A stretch of DNA of 64,000 nucleotides from Shewanella morhuae (GCF_900156405.1 NZ_FTNN01000003.1:124001-188000); one strand, 5' to 3'; numbered from the stretch's first letter, positions 1 through 9,395 are shown. Translations and numbers: made by a program. The notes: generated by a model not told the origin, from the letters alone.

Positions 1-1
1 C

Positions 2-535
2 CATATAGAAGAAAGTTGGCTGCATGACGAATTATATAAATCGCGTAATTTTGGCCCAGCTATGCACAAGTTTGGCACTTACTTAGGCGGCGCCTTCAAC
101 TATATTGATCAAAACTGGTTTGGTGGAAGATTCCCAATAACATTGCGTGATGAACTGCCTGATTATGCACAAATGGCGCCGGTCAGCAGTTACAACAAAA
201 TTGATTATCCGAAACCAGATGGCAAGCTTAGTTTTGACAAACTGTCTTCAGTTTATCTATCGAGCACCTACCATGAAGAAGACCAGCCCTGCCATTTACA
301 CCTAAAAGACAGCAGTATTCCGCTAGGCATTAACCTCAGCCAATTTAATGAACCTGCACAACGCTATTGCCCTGCAGGTGTGTATGAAATCGTTGAAGAA
401 GCGGGTCAGCCCAAATTTGTGATCAATGCACAAAATTGTATTCACTGTAAAACCTGCGATATTAAGGACCCAAGCCAAAATATTACTTGGGTAACCCCCG
501 AAGGTGGTGGTGGCCCCAACTACCCTAATATGTAG
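2..535 (+). CDS. Electron transfer flavoprotein-ubiquinone oxidoreductase, C-terminal part (5' end outside window)
   Basis: Only the last ~177 codons are present; the reading frame is open from base 2 to the stop at 533-535. ETF-QO is a membrane-associated flavoprotein with one 4Fe-4S cluster. It moves electrons from reduced electron transfer flavoprotein (fatty acid and amino acid oxidation) to the quinone pool. The visible part matches the family's C-terminal region: a ferredoxin-like segment with CPAGVYE followed by CIHCKTCDIKDP, which supplies the cluster cysteines, then the typical ending WVTPEGGGGPNYPNM. The gene is followed directly by a good intrinsic terminator, so it ends its transcription unit. 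The N-terminal FAD-binding part cannot be judged. Identification is firm. Confidence 0.93.
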   Translation, partial: HIEESWLHDELYKSRNFGPAMHKFGTYLGGAFNYIDQNWFGGRFPITLRDELPDYAQMAPVSSYNKIDYPKPDGKLSFDKLSSVYLSSTYHEEDQPCHLHLKDSSIPLGINLSQFNEPAQRYCPAGVYEIVEEAGQPKFVINAQNCIHCKTCDIKDPSQNITWVTPEGGGGPNYPNM

Positions 536-560
536 TAAATTATTGTAAATATGTGAACTA

Positions 561-587
561 AGGCGTCTTAAATGACGCCTTTTTTTT
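561..587 (+). terminator. Intrinsic terminator after ETF-QO
   Basis: A perfect 7 bp stem (AGGCGTC/GACGCCT) with a 6 base loop is followed by a run of seven or more T residues, 25 bases after the ETF-QO stop codon. Confidence 0.88.
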
Positions 588-810
588 ACCTAAAATACAA
601 ATAATTGACTATTTTAGCTTGCCCTTGCTCACTACATTAGCCACAATCACAGCACAAAAAAGAGTCCGTTCTAAACACATCTGCATTTCAGTCTATACTC
701 TACATAATAAGATCTACCGCAAGAGCAACAGGTTAGGCCAAATAAGCCTCGCTAACGCTGTTTTATTAGCCAATCAATCTAGACTAAAGTTAACTTTTAA
801 CATTATTGTC

Positions 811-825
811 CGATAATCATTATCG
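811..825. promoter_or_regulatory. Candidate Fur box upstream of the chemoreceptor gene
   Basis: The palindrome CGATAATCATTATCG matches 12 of 14 informative positions of the 7-1-7 Fur consensus TGATAATnATTATCA; only the two end bases differ. It lies 56 bases before the receptor start. The rest of 588-872 is AT-rich and holds no convincing gene. Regulation by Fur is inferred. Confidence 0.5.
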
Positions 826-881
826 TACACGGTGCGTCGACCGATAACTTAAAATAGTCCAACAAAGGCATATTGATATTT

Positions 882-2798
882 ATGATATTTAATAACCTCA
901 CCATTAAGCAGAAAATTCTGCTTACCGTCACATTTGCGGTACTGCTGTCGACCATACTTGTCGGCGTATTAAGCCAGCGCAGTGCTAAAAATGTGGTCCA
1001 GCAACGTATGTTGGGTTCGGAACTGCCTAGTTTGATGATGCAGATCCGTAATAAGATCGATCTCGATATTTCAACCTTAATGAATGCTGCAGAACAACTA
1101 GCAAACAGCCGTATGTTACTGCAATGGCTAGAAGAAGGTCGACCACAGGATAAAGAGGCAATTGTCGTTGCCCAGCTGAAAGATATTTCTCGCCAATATA
1201 ACTTAGTGCAAACCTCCTACGCCGATAAACAAACCGCGGCCTACTACACTCAAGATGGTTTTTTGCGTGTACTCATCCCAGGGCAGGACGATTGGTTTTT
1301 TGGTTATCGCGATAGCGGTCAAGAGCGAATGTTAAACGTATTTACTGAGGCCAATGGCGAGGCTAAGCTTTTTATTAACTATCAGCAGCCTAATGGTCGC
1401 GGGTTAGTAGGGCTTGCGAAATCACTCGATGATATGGTGAGTTTGCTTAACTCCTTTAAAATTGAAAAGACCGGTTTTGTCTATTTAGTTGATGCTAAGG
1501 GAGACGTTAAACTCCATCCCGATCCGAGCCAAATCGGTAAGAGCAATTTAAACAGTCTGTATAAAGGAGATAATTCAAGTTCGTTATTAAGTCGCAGTGA
1601 TTTCAACCTAATTAATACCACAATCAATGGCGAAGATATGTTGGTCGCCAGCAGTTATATCGCTTCAATGGATTGGTATCTGATTGCGCAAGTGCCTAAG
1701 GCGGAAGTCTTTGCACTACTAACTGACGCCGCCTACCAAATTTTAATGTGGACACTGTTAATTGCTGCAGGCTTTATTGCACTGGCCGTATTAGTTGCAG
1801 GCTCGGTTAGCCGCCCTATCACCCAAATTGCCGCAATGTTCCGTGATATCGGTGAAGGCGAAGGTGACTTACGCCAACGCTTACCCGTTAATGGTGAAGA
1901 TGAAATAGCTCAACTAGCAAAAGGATTTAATAGCTTCATCAGCAAAATCCAAGAGACTGTAATTGAAGTTGCCGAAACAAGCGAACAGCTCGGTTTTTCA
2001 GCTAAAGATGTGTCTAACCAAGCGCAGCAAACGCTGGACGACAGCAACGAGCAGAAAGATCGCACTGTTATGGTAGTGACTGCCATTAATGAAATGGGCG
2101 CAACGGTTAACGAAATTGCTAGCAATGCTGCCCAAGCTGCAGTAGCTGCTAGAGATGCCGACACAGAAGCCAGTAGTGGCCAGGCTGTTGTTACACGCGC
2201 TCGAGATACCATTAACCAATTATCAAAGGATGTTGGCCAAGTGGGTGAAGTGATCGAGTCGCTCGCGACGCACACTAAATCCATCGGAGGCATTTTAGAT
2301 GTGATCCGTGCCATCTCTGAACAAACTAACTTACTCGCTCTCAACGCAGCCATTGAAGCGGCGCGCGCGGGTGAGGCAGGACGCGGGTTTGCCGTTGTTG
2401 CCGATGAAGTACGTAACTTAGCGTCACGAACGGCAGCATCAACCAACGAAGTGCAAGGTATGATCGACAAGCTGCAATCGGAAGCGAGCCGCGCTGTAAA
2501 TGCGATGTCTCAAAGCCGCACCCGCTCACATGAAGGTGTAGTTGCCGTTGATGAAGCGAGCCAATCTTTGATTGGTATTAGCGATAGAATTGGCCTGATT
2601 AGTGACATGAATATCCAAGTTGCTGCCGCGACAGAAGAGCAATCGACCGTTGTTGAAGATATTAACCGTAACGTCACTGAAATCAACGACATTACTCAGC
2701 GTACGGCAGATACAGCACAAGCTGCAGCGCAAGCGAGTTTAGCCTTGAATCAACTGTCTCATCGCTTGGATTCTCTAGTGGCAAAGTTTAAGGTGTAA
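882..2798 (+). CDS. Methyl-accepting chemotaxis protein (dCache-type sensor)
   Basis: A transmembrane chemoreceptor that senses a periplasmic ligand and controls the CheA kinase. Visible order: a short cytoplasmic N-terminus, a transmembrane helix near residues 10-30, a periplasmic sensor of about 240 residues with a dCache-like [17 protein letters not shown] motif, a second membrane helix near 285-310, a HAMP domain starting around [11 protein letters not shown], and the signalling hairpin with [19 protein letters not shown] and [14 protein letters not shown]. No C-terminal CheR-binding pentapeptide is seen. The start is uncertain: ATG at 882 gives MIFNNLT, while an in-frame TTG at 873 lies 4 bases after AAAGG. 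A Fur-like palindrome upstream suggests possible iron control. The ligand is unknown. Confidence 0.92.
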   Translation: MIFNNLTIKQKILLTVTFAVLLSTILVGVLSQRSAKNVVQQRMLGSELPSLMMQIRNKIDLDISTLMNAAEQLANSRMLLQWLEEGRPQDKEAIVVAQLKDISRQYNLVQTSYADKQTAAYYTQDGFLRVLIPGQDDWFFGYRDSGQERMLNVFTEANGEAKLFINYQQPNGRGLVGLAKSLDDMVSLLNSFKIEKTGFVYLVDAKGDVKLHPDPSQIGKSNLNSLYKGDNSSSLLSRSDFNLINTTINGEDMLVASSYIASMDWYLIAQVPKAEVFALLTDAAYQILMWTLLIAAGFIALAVLVAGSVSRPITQIAAMFRDIGEGEGDLRQRLPVNGEDEIAQLAKGFNSFISKIQETVIEVAETSEQLGFSAKDVSNQAQQTLDDSNEQKDRTVMVVTAINEMGATVNEIASNAAQAAVAARDADTEASSGQAVVTRARDTINQLSKDVGQVGEVIESLATHTKSIGGILDVIRAISEQTNLLALNAAIEAARAGEAGRGFAVVADEVRNLASRTAASTNEVQGMIDKLQSEASRAVNAMSQSRTRSHEGVVAVDEASQSLIGISDRIGLISDMNIQVAAATEEQSTVVEDINRNVTEINDITQRTADTAQAAAQASLALNQLSHRLDSLVAKFKV

Positions 2799-2830
2799 TA
2801 CCTAACACTTGCCTATTCTTGCTGCATAAA

Positions 2831-2866
2831 AAACGCCTTAGATAGCAATATCTAAGGCGTTTTCCC
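2831..2866. terminator. Bidirectional intrinsic terminator
   Basis: AAACGCCTTAGATA and TATCTAAGGCGTTT form a near-perfect 14 bp stem with a 4 base loop. It lies between convergent genes (the chemoreceptor and the DUF4870 gene). The flanking A and T tracts allow it to work in both directions. Confidence 0.88.
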
Positions 2867-2883
2867 TTCACGTAATAACGCTA

Positions 2884-3240
2884 TTAATCCATTGAAATAA
2901 ATTTAATCGTCAGTGGGTATTTATATACTTTACCTTCACTGGCCTTAATTATCGCCAACACAGTACATATCAAATCTAATATGCCCAGTATGGCTAAAAA
3001 AATAAAACCAATACCGACAAACGCTAATACAGCACTGATGATCACATAAACCAGCAGGCTCAATTTAAAGTTCAAGCAACTACGGCCACATTGATCGACA
3101 AATGTCGATTCTTCGCGCTTCATTAACCAGATAATTAATGGCCCAAGTATCGATCCTAAAGGTACGAGATAGCCCACAAAACTTGAGGCATACACCAATA
3201 AACCAAAATCCTTATCGCTTTTTGTCACAGGCTCTGTCAT
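2884..3240 (-). CDS. DUF4870 family small membrane protein
   Basis: A 118-residue protein that matches the DUF4870 pattern: a charged N-terminus, then hydrophobic segments around residues 14-38, 58-80 and 82-98, with the family-typical stretch VDQCGRSCLNFKLSLLVY between the first and second. It probably sits in the inner membrane with three or four helices. No enzymatic residues are apparent and the family has no settled function. It starts about 270 bases from the upstream MOSC gene's start on the same strand order and ends 50 bases from the shared terminator. Downstream neighbours give no functional clue. Confidence 0.85.
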   Translation of the reverse strand: MTEPVTKSDKDFGLLVYASSFVGYLVPLGSILGPLIIWLMKREESTFVDQCGRSCLNFKLSLLVYVIISAVLAFVGIGFIFLAILGILDLICTVLAIIKASEGKVYKYPLTIKFISMD

Positions 3241-3280
3241 GAAATCGTCTCTACTTTATCATGTTAAATATCATTACTTA

Positions 3281-3973
3281 TTAAGCATTATGCCCGTATA
3301 AACGCATCTGCCAATCTTCTACTGTTTGTGCCGCTAAACGACGTTGCAAGCTATTAACCCAACTCTGCGCTAAACCCTCGCAGCAAGCTAAACGTTCATA
3401 GGCAGCGGCATTAAAAGTGGGTGAAAAATAAAGTGACATCGCTTCTGCGACACTTATATCGGTGCGACGCTCAACTAATTCAATTTTATCGTTTATACCG
3501 ATTACTCCAGGGCTGAGTATGCGATAAAACCAACCGCATAACTGGCTCTGCTGCATGGCGAGGGCGAACTCTCTATGACCAAACTGCAAATTGAGCTTAA
3601 AACAAGGTGAGCGAGGCTGGGTCAACTGCACTGTTACTGCGCCAACTTGCAAGATATCGCCAATATTAACCTGAGTTTCGTTAAGCCCTACTGTACTGAT
3701 ATTTTCTCCCATAGTGGGCGCATCTTCGAGCTGGGTGATTAAGTCCCAACGTCGATACTGGCCATAATGCTCACGGGGAAAATGATGCAGCACCCGATCA
3801 AGCCCGCCGTGGTGTTTAGGGTCAGCCTGAACATCACCCTCAACATGCCCACTATGCACTAACAATTGTTGGGCGGATTGCTTGCTATTAATACCGCTAG
3901 TTACACCGGCGATCACTTCAAGCTCTGCCCCTAAGTACAATCCTGATAACCTATTAATCAGCAATATTGACAT
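3281..3973 (-). CDS. MOSC domain protein (YiiM-like)
   Basis: A 230-residue protein with a MOSC domain (molybdenum cofactor sulfurase C-terminal family) over about residues 25-165, followed by the alpha-helical tail typical of YiiM-type proteins. Visible hallmarks are KHHGGLDRVLHHFPREHY, MGENISTVGL and the conserved cysteine region QPRSPCFKL (Cys124), thought to bind sulfur or Mo-cofactor ligands in this family. YiiM-like proteins are linked to N-hydroxylated base analogue reduction; whether this one does that is inference. The start at 3973 gives MSILLINRLSG and is preceded by AGGGAGT on the minus strand. It ends 40 bases before the start of the DUF4870 gene, so co-transcription is possible. 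Confidence 0.88.
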   Translation of the reverse strand: MSILLINRLSGLYLGAELEVIAGVTSGINSKQSAQQLLVHSGHVEGDVQADPKHHGGLDRVLHHFPREHYGQYRRWDLITQLEDAPTMGENISTVGLNETQVNIGDILQVGAVTVQLTQPRSPCFKLNLQFGHREFALAMQQSQLCGWFYRILSPGVIGINDKIELVERRTDISVAEAMSLYFSPTFNAAAYERLACCEGLAQSWVNSLQRRLAAQTVEDWQMRLYGHNA

Positions 3974-4130
3974 CTACTACTCCCTGTCTATGGCCTATCC
4001 AGCACGATTCTCTTTTAACCAAGCAAATTGATTTATATGAAATAACTTAAATAGGATTACGCTATAAGCGCATAATATTTCAGTCAATAACCTATTTTAA
4101 GAATAGGATAACTTTATTTTGAGTAAAAAA

Positions 4131-4146
4131 TGCCCCGTTGGGGAAA
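4131..4146 (-). terminator. Weak hairpin downstream of the PfkB gene
   Basis: On the minus strand CCCC-AAC-GGGG is followed by CATTTTTT, giving a short stem and a T run about 110 bases after the PfkB stop. The stem is only 4 bp, so it is a weak candidate. Confidence 0.35.
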
Positions 4147-4256
4147 CGAGGTAAAACATATGCACTCACAAATAGGCAAAGCACAACAAAGCATAAGTCA
4201 TGTATGGCACAGCAAATGTTGATAGCAGAAAATGGTTCAAACAGAACGCAACAAAT

Positions 4257-5111
4257 TTATGATGCCGTTTCCTTGCTCGCTAAATACTGTTTCAGCGCAT
4301 CTCCCGGAACAGAGCTATCTGTAGCTACCGCAAAAGCAGCCCACACGGCGCCTTCGGTCATAGCCTGAGTAATCGACTCACCGCTACATAGGCTATGGAT
4401 AAGTCCTGCCGCATAGGCATCACCGGCGCCTGTGGTATCAACGACGTTTGCAGGGACTGCGGCAACATGTTGTACATTATCCTGGGTATACACTTTAGCG
4501 CCATTGATGCCATCGGTAACCACGAAATAACGCAATGCGCTGCCACCAATACCCACGCCATATTCCCAAGATGCGGCATCACAACGCCCCAGCATATCAC
4601 TCACCGATGCCAATAAAATATGGCAAGGCCTTGGCCTATCGTCCTTAGCTAGTTGCGCCACGACAAGACAATGTTCTAGGGCTGTTTTCGCCCAGCTAAC
4701 AGAACCTTCGGCTGAAGTATTAAAATACAATGCATCCCATGGTTGCCATTTTGGTGGTACCGACAACTCAAATACGGGTCTTTGTGGTCGAATAATTGTG
4801 CGCTCACCATCGGGTGTCATCACGAGCAGCATTTCGCAGGTATTACCCATGCGGCGCTGCACTAAACGGCAGTCGAGGCCCTGAGTACTAGCCTCTGCAA
4901 TCAGCCAATCTCCCATATCATCACGACCAACTTGGCTAACAAGTGCAACGCTATGTCCGGCCCATACTAAGCCTAATCCCGTATTTGCACCGCCGCCGCC
5001 GAGTCGTTGCCCACCATCTTGGTAATGGAAACGTCCACCGGTTTTTAAAGGTTTATCAAGTAGTAAAATCCGATCACAATTCAGATTGGCTACTAACAAA
5101 ATATTCGCCAT
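4257..5111 (-). CDS. PfkB (ribokinase) family sugar or nucleoside kinase
   Basis: A 284-residue cytoplasmic kinase of the ribokinase/PfkB fold, transferring the ATP gamma-phosphate to a hydroxyl of a sugar or nucleoside. PfkB signature 1 is visible near residues 37-50 (RLGGGGANTGLGLVWAG). Signature 2 is at VDTTGAGDAYAAGL, with the catalytic base Asp231 in the anion-hole motif GAGD. The length is close to the family norm. The start codon follows GGAG at about 9 bases on the minus strand. It stands alone, with no transporter or pathway gene beside it, so the substrate cannot be assigned. Residues 160-180 do not indicate a specific subfamily. Confidence 0.88.
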   Translation of the reverse strand: MANILLVANLNCDRILLLDKPLKTGGRFHYQDGGQRLGGGGANTGLGLVWAGHSVALVSQVGRDDMGDWLIAEASTQGLDCRLVQRRMGNTCEMLLVMTPDGERTIIRPQRPVFELSVPPKWQPWDALYFNTSAEGSVSWAKTALEHCLVVAQLAKDDRPRPCHILLASVSDMLGRCDAASWEYGVGIGGSALRYFVVTDGINGAKVYTQDNVQHVAAVPANVVDTTGAGDAYAAGLIHSLCSGESITQAMTEGAVWAAFAVATDSSVPGDALKQYLASKETAS

Positions 5112-5445
5112 TACATGACTCCAAGGGTAAGGAACACCACGCCAGAGAATTAAAGTCCCTCAATCTAAAACAAAATACGTATGGGTACAATCCAATCGTT
5201 ACGATAGAAATAGAATAAGAATGTCGCTGCATACGCGTGTAAGCATTTGTCCCATATAAGATGAGGAAAAATATTACACACCATGCGGTATATCACAGCA
5301 CTAAAATAGCAACTATATGTTTATATTGAATTTAAAAAACAAATTGGTCTGCCTTGTAATTTATTCAAACTAAATAAGAATTTAGTACAATTAAACAAAA
5401 ATAAAAAAGTTAACATATGTATCAATTGTATTTTTGACGTTTTGA
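5112..5445. other. Intergenic region without a recognised gene
   Basis: About 330 bases, strongly AT-rich towards the right. It must hold the promoter of the leftward PfkB gene and probably that of the small rightward gene at 5446. No clear repeat, RNA gene or operator was found. Confidence 0.6.
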
Positions 5446-5643
5446 ATGGAATCAAACGCTATGCTAGTGGAAAAATGGGAGACAATTGAGGAGAGAACAG
5501 AGCAGCTACGACGTTATCAGCTCTGTTTAGAGGAGTTTGCAGCGCTAGATTTTTATGACAACTATGTCGCACAGATTAAGCAAGACTATCAACAACTGAC
5601 TGAAATAGTAAAAGTGCAGCCAACGCCAATATCAGAGCGTTAG
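5446..5643 (+). CDS. Small hypothetical protein, 65 residues
   Basis: Not recognised. A short hydrophilic, Glu/Gln/Tyr-rich protein predicted to be largely helical (KWETIEERTEQLRRYQLCLEEF), with no signal peptide or membrane segment. No strong ribosome-binding site precedes the ATG at 5446; an in-frame ATG at 5461 follows GGAATC and could be the true start. A long imperfect inverted repeat covers its last codons and stop. Coding bias looks like its neighbours, but it may be a spurious ORF. Confidence 0.5.
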   Translation: MESNAMLVEKWETIEERTEQLRRYQLCLEEFAALDFYDNYVAQIKQDYQQLTEIVKVQPTPISER

Positions 5644-5653
5644 CTGCACTTAA
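5612..5653. terminator. Inverted repeat between convergent small genes
   Basis: AAGTGCAGCCAACG and CGTTAGCTGCACTT form a 14 bp stem with one mismatch and a loop of about 12 bases. It overlaps the stop of the 65-residue gene and lies before the convergent gene's end. T tracts are short, so this is a candidate terminator or simply a stem-loop. Confidence 0.45.
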
Positions 5654-5661
5654 ATATTCAA

Positions 5662-6057
5662 TTACTTTATTGGCATTAATGGTGATAAAGCCGCAAATTT
5701 TACGGTTAATTGCCAATCTGTAATAACCATATCAGAAGGCTGCCAACTGTCATCCACCCACTCATAAATCAAGCCAGGGTTTTCCTCGGCATTCACTAGT
5801 AAGCGACGTCCATCTCGCAGCACCAGCGTATAATCGAGCCCCTGCGCATCGACACTCTCAATGTCCCCCAAGACATTGTGATGAATAGCCGAGATCGTCC
5901 CCGTTGCCTTAACGGCATCGCTGCCCTCTTTACCGCTATAAAACTTTAACGCCTCGTTTGCGGCAGCCTGCTGAAAAACAAACTCCTCAGCAATCCCCAC
6001 TACGATCGACGGATCAAGCTCATACCAAGCGGGTATCCATAATGCGTTAATTGTCAT
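5662..6057 (-). CDS. Hypothetical protein, 131 residues
   Basis: Not recognised. A soluble acidic protein beginning MTINALWIPAWYELDPSIVVG, with no signal peptide or membrane helix. The middle contains a beta-rich stretch (GLDYTLVLRDGRRLLVNAEENPGLIYEWVDDSWQP) that could be a small barrel-like fold. AGGA lies upstream of the ATG, though slightly far. It is convergent with the 65-residue gene, and the next gene (ovoA) is divergent, so it forms a single-gene unit. No function is proposed. Confidence 0.72.
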   Translation of the reverse strand: MTINALWIPAWYELDPSIVVGIAEEFVFQQAAANEALKFYSGKEGSDAVKATGTISAIHHNVLGDIESVDAQGLDYTLVLRDGRRLLVNAEENPGLIYEWVDDSWQPSDMVITDWQLTVKFAALSPLMPIK

Positions 6058-6440
6058 CCCGTTATATCCTGCATAATAATTTTACGGACGGGTTCATTCT
6101 GCCTTAACCCCGTCAGAGAAAATACTCTCCAAGGATAAAATAATTTTAATCTCAATAAAGAATGGTATAGCAAACTTGAATGAAGCGTTTTTTTGCAAGA
6201 AAAACCAATATAAAGAGGTCATATCAATCGTAGACATTTAGAATAGGACCCGTACAGGGTTCACAGAATGCACCGATAAATTTTCAAAGCAGCTGTTCGC
6301 GTGCTTTATCATGAGCATTGAATCAACATATAAGCCAGCAAAGTGATCCTGAGCCCAGTAATCGCGTATTAGCGTTACACACGATAGATTAATGTTCCAC
6401 GCTTGCACCGCAGGCCGATATATACGGAGTTTACTTGCCT
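6058..6440. other. Intergenic region between divergent genes
   Basis: About 380 bases containing the promoters of the leftward hypothetical gene and of ovoA. A GGAG ribosome-binding site is seen at 6426-6429. I saw no convincing operator, repeat or RNA gene. Confidence 0.55.
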
Positions 6441-8573
6441 ATGGATAAGCCTATAACGCAAGCCCCTCAAACCCTAAAACTAATGGGTGAAAATGAGGCG
6501 ACAAAGCGTCAAGAGCTTAAACGTTATTTTAATCAAACATGGGCTCTATATGAGTCGTTGTTTGATTTAATCAAAGAAGATAGCGCCTATTATCTTAAAG
6601 CCGAACCACTGCGCCATCCGTTAATCTTTTATTTTGGTCACACGGCCACTTTTTACATTAACAAGCTCAAGCTCGGAAAGTTTCTCGATGAACGGGTCAA
6701 TGACAACTTCGAATCCATGTTTGCCATTGGTGTCGATGAAATGTCTTGGGATGACCTCAATGAGCAACATTACCCATGGCCGCAGGTGGCGCAAGTGCAC
6801 GCCTATCGTCAACAAGTTAACGCTGTGGTCAATCGCGTTATTGATGAAATGCCACTGACGCTGCCAATCACGCAAGACAGCCTAGCTTGGATTATTTTGA
6901 TGGGCATTGAACATGAGCGTATTCACTTAGAAACCTCATCGGTGATTATCCGCCAACTGCCGCTAGAATATGTTGCCACAAGCCAGCTTTGGCCAGCATG
7001 CCAAGACGTAGGTAGCGCCGAGACAAACCGCTTAATTGCCGTGAAAGGTAAAAAAATTACCTTAGGTAAACTAGAACAAGACCAGACCTATGGCTGGGAT
7101 AACGAATACGGTAATAAAACATTTAATGTTGCTGACTTTAAAGCCTCACAGTTTTTAGTCTCGAACCAAGAGTATCTAGCGTTCGTCGAAGCGGAAGGCT
7201 ATCAATCACCGCAATTTTGGAATGAAGAAGGTCAAGCTTGGCTCGCTTACACCCAAGCGAAAATGCCGCGTTTTTGGCGATTACAGCAAGATAAATGGTG
7301 GCAACGTAATTTAACGGAAGAAATCCCACTGCCGTTAAATTGGCCAGTTGAGGTTAATCAGCTGGAAGCCAAAGCTTTTTGCAATTGGAAAGCGGAACAA
7401 ACGCAAAGCAATATCCGCCTGCTAACTGAAGCGGAATGGTCGATTTTACGCGAAAATATCCCCACTGATGCACCCGATTGGCAGGAAGCACCGGGCAATA
7501 TCTCTTTGGCTTATTACGCCTCTTCTTGTCCTGTAAATCGCTTTGCACATAATGGTTTTTTCGATATCGTCGGCAATGTTTGGCAGTGGACAGAAACCGC
7601 AATAGACGGCTTTAATGGCTTTGCAGTACACCCTCTCTATGATGATTTCTCCACGCCAACCTTTGATGGTAAGCACAATCTCATTAAAGGTGGTTCGTGG
7701 ATTTCTACAGGCAATGAAGCCATTGCCTCGTCGCGTTATGCATTTCGTCGACATTTTTATCAACATGCTGGTTTCCGCTATGTGGAATCCACGCAAAACC
7801 CTACCCAAATGGCCGAGGTCAATGTGTACGAAACCGATGAACTGATCTCCCAATACCTTGAGTTCCACTATGGCGCCGAATATTTTGGTGTGCCTAATTT
7901 CTGCGTTAATGTCGTACAACAAGCGCTGGCTGAAATCCAACTCACTCACACAAGTAAAGCGTTGGATATTGGCTGCTCCGTTGGCCGAGCGAGTTTTGAG
8001 CTAGCAAAAGTGTTTGAACACGTCGATGGAATCGACTTCTCGGCACGCTTTATTCAACAAGCGTATGCACTCACAGAGCAAGGTGAGAAACGTTATACCA
8101 TTCGTACCGAGGGCGATTTACAGGAGTTTAAGAGCGCAAACTTAGCCAAATTAGGTTATGGCCCAGAAGTTAAAAAAGTGAACTTTATGCAGGGCGATGC
8201 CTGCAATTTGAAGCCAATTTACACAGGTTATGACTTGGTTTACGCCTCAAATCTTATCGATAGGCTTAACGATCCTAAGCACTTTTTAACCAGCATTACC
8301 CAGCGGATTAATCAAGCTGGATACCTTGTCATTGCCTCGCCGTACACTTGGCTAGAAGACTATACCCCCAAGGATAAATGGCTTGGTGGCGTAAAAGTGA
8401 AAGGTGAGAACTTCACCACGTTAGATGGGTTAACTGAAACCTTAATTGGTCAATTTGAGCTGGTTGCAGTGAAGGAGATCCCGTTTGTGATCCGCGAGAC
8501 TAAACGTAAATTCCAACATTCTATTTCAGAAATGACCATTTGGCGTAAGCGTTATTACTTATTTTGTTGCTAA
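6441..8573 (+). CDS. ovoA: Ovothiol synthase OvoA (5-histidylcysteine sulfoxide synthase with fused methyltransferase)
   Basis: Joins cysteine to histidine C5 with oxygen at a non-haem iron centre to give 5-histidylcysteine sulfoxide, the first step to ovothiol. The C-terminal methyltransferase N-methylates the mercaptohistidine. Domains: a DinB-like N-terminal domain with the iron-binding HxxxHxE motif HERIHLE (His158, His162, Glu164 from the ATG), a formylglycine-generating-enzyme/sulfatase-modifying-like domain around 190-450 with GNVWQWTET and the C-terminal GGSWISTG and GFRYV region, and a class I SAM methyltransferase from about 480 with motif I ALDIGCSVGRASFEL. The ~710-residue length fits full OvoA. 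The start is ambiguous: ATG 6441 lies 11 bases after GGAG, TTG 6435 lies 5 bases after it. It is a single gene; a separate PLP lyase is not adjacent. Confidence 0.95.
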   Translation: MDKPITQAPQTLKLMGENEATKRQELKRYFNQTWALYESLFDLIKEDSAYYLKAEPLRHPLIFYFGHTATFYINKLKLGKFLDERVNDNFESMFAIGVDEMSWDDLNEQHYPWPQVAQVHAYRQQVNAVVNRVIDEMPLTLPITQDSLAWIILMGIEHERIHLETSSVIIRQLPLEYVATSQLWPACQDVGSAETNRLIAVKGKKITLGKLEQDQTYGWDNEYGNKTFNVADFKASQFLVSNQEYLAFVEAEGYQSPQFWNEEGQAWLAYTQAKMPRFWRLQQDKWWQRNLTEEIPLPLNWPVEVNQLEAKAFCNWKAEQTQSNIRLLTEAEWSILRENIPTDAPDWQEAPGNISLAYYASSCPVNRFAHNGFFDIVGNVWQWTETAIDGFNGFAVHPLYDDFSTPTFDGKHNLIKGGSWISTGNEAIASSRYAFRRHFYQHAGFRYVESTQNPTQMAEVNVYETDELISQYLEFHYGAEYFGVPNFCVNVVQQALAEIQLTHTSKALDIGCSVGRASFELAKVFEHVDGIDFSARFIQQAYALTEQGEKRYTIRTEGDLQEFKSANLAKLGYGPEVKKVNFMQGDACNLKPIYTGYDLVYASNLIDRLNDPKHFLTSITQRINQAGYLVIASPYTWLEDYTPKDKWLGGVKVKGENFTTLDGLTETLIGQFELVAVKEIPFVIRETKRKFQHSISEMTIWRKRYYLFCC

Positions 8574-8591
8574 ATAAGTAATATAAATAAA

Positions 8592-8621
8592 CATCTGTCA
8601 GTAATTTATTGCTGGCAGATG
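8592..8621 (+). terminator. Hairpin after ovoA
   Basis: CATCTGTCAG and CTGGCAGATG form a 10 bp stem with one G-U pair, about 20 bases after the ovoA stop. Only short T runs follow (CTTACTCTTT), so terminator function is tentative. Confidence 0.45.
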
Positions 8622-8805
8622 CTTACTCTTTATCAACTGATTTTTACCGTAAATCACCCCATCACAACCGTATAAAATAAACGACCAATCGGCACTAAAT
8701 CTAGCTTGCTACTCAGCATGTATTTTTAGTCGACCAAAATAATGTATGGATATTTACTAAATATGCATATAAATTCAGTTAACATTTATTTGTAGAGGAT
8801 TAATT

Positions 8806-9117
8806 ATGAGTTTGCTCGAGAACGTATCTGTAGCTAAAAAAGCTAATATTTATTTTGATGGTAAGGTTGCCAGTCGTAGCGTGTTTTTTGCCGATGGCAG
8901 CAAGCAAACCTTAGGCGTAGTACAACCAGGAGAATATGAGTTTTCGACTTCTCAAGGTGAAATTATGGCAGTAACAAGCGGCCGTTTTGAGGTTTTACTA
9001 CCAGATACGACTACATGGCAAGAATTTAACCAAGGAACACAGTTTGAACTTAGCGCGAATGTTAGCTTTAAAATTCGCAATACTGCTATTGCTGAATATT
9101 GTTGCAGCTATCTCTAA
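8806..9117 (+). CDS. ppnP: Pyrimidine/purine nucleoside phosphorylase PpnP
   Basis: A 103-residue cupin-fold protein of the DUF1255/YaiE (PpnP) family, which splits nucleosides with phosphate into base and ribose-1-phosphate with broad specificity. Family hallmarks visible are a small all-beta protein, [29 protein letters not shown] in the first half, and [15 protein letters not shown] at the end, close to the E. coli protein in length. The start ATG is preceded by AGAGGA at 8793-8798. It has its own AT-rich promoter region of about 230 bases and forms a single-gene unit. It probably acts in nucleoside salvage in the cytoplasm. Confidence 0.93.
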   Translation: MSLLENVSVAKKANIYFDGKVASRSVFFADGSKQTLGVVQPGEYEFSTSQGEIMAVTSGRFEVLLPDTTTWQEFNQGTQFELSANVSFKIRNTAIAEYCCSYL

Positions 9118-9380
9118 GCACAAAATACGCATATTCGAGACACAATACCGCTCAGGTTGACGACACACACAGCGAGTAAAAATAGAGCAAACATAGCCAA
9201 TCTGATCGGTATAATAAACCTTAACTTATAACCTAATGAATATGTTAAAAATTAATCATTAAGAGTAATTGTTTAGCCCAACGGTTAAAGCGCTTTCCTT
9301 ACAAGATTTACCGCTATGCTGAAATCTCGCTCGGCACATCTTCAATAAACATACATTGATATAATGACTTAAAACGGCAC

Positions 9381-9395
9381 TAGACGACCGGTCTA
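9381..9395. promoter_or_regulatory. NemR-type operator before the TetR gene
   Basis: TAGACGACCGGTCTA consists of TAGAC and GTCTA arms around five bases. It fits the E. coli NemR box pattern TAGACnnnCnGTCTA. It lies 21 bases before the repressor's ATG, as expected for autoregulation. Confidence 0.75.

Noticed and set aside
619..816. A 65-codon reading frame upstream of the first chemoreceptor
   Set aside because: No ribosome-binding site, no recognisable protein features, and it overlaps the AT-rich promoter area with the Fur-like palindrome.
1910..2470. A 186-codon reading frame on the minus strand inside the chemoreceptor gene
   Set aside because: It lies opposite the conserved signalling domain of a clear MCP and its composition (Ser/Ala/Thr-rich) is that of an antisense shadow.
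4138..4368. A 76-codon plus-strand frame next to the PfkB gene
   Set aside because: It starts from a weak codon in the terminator area and runs antisense into the PfkB coding region.
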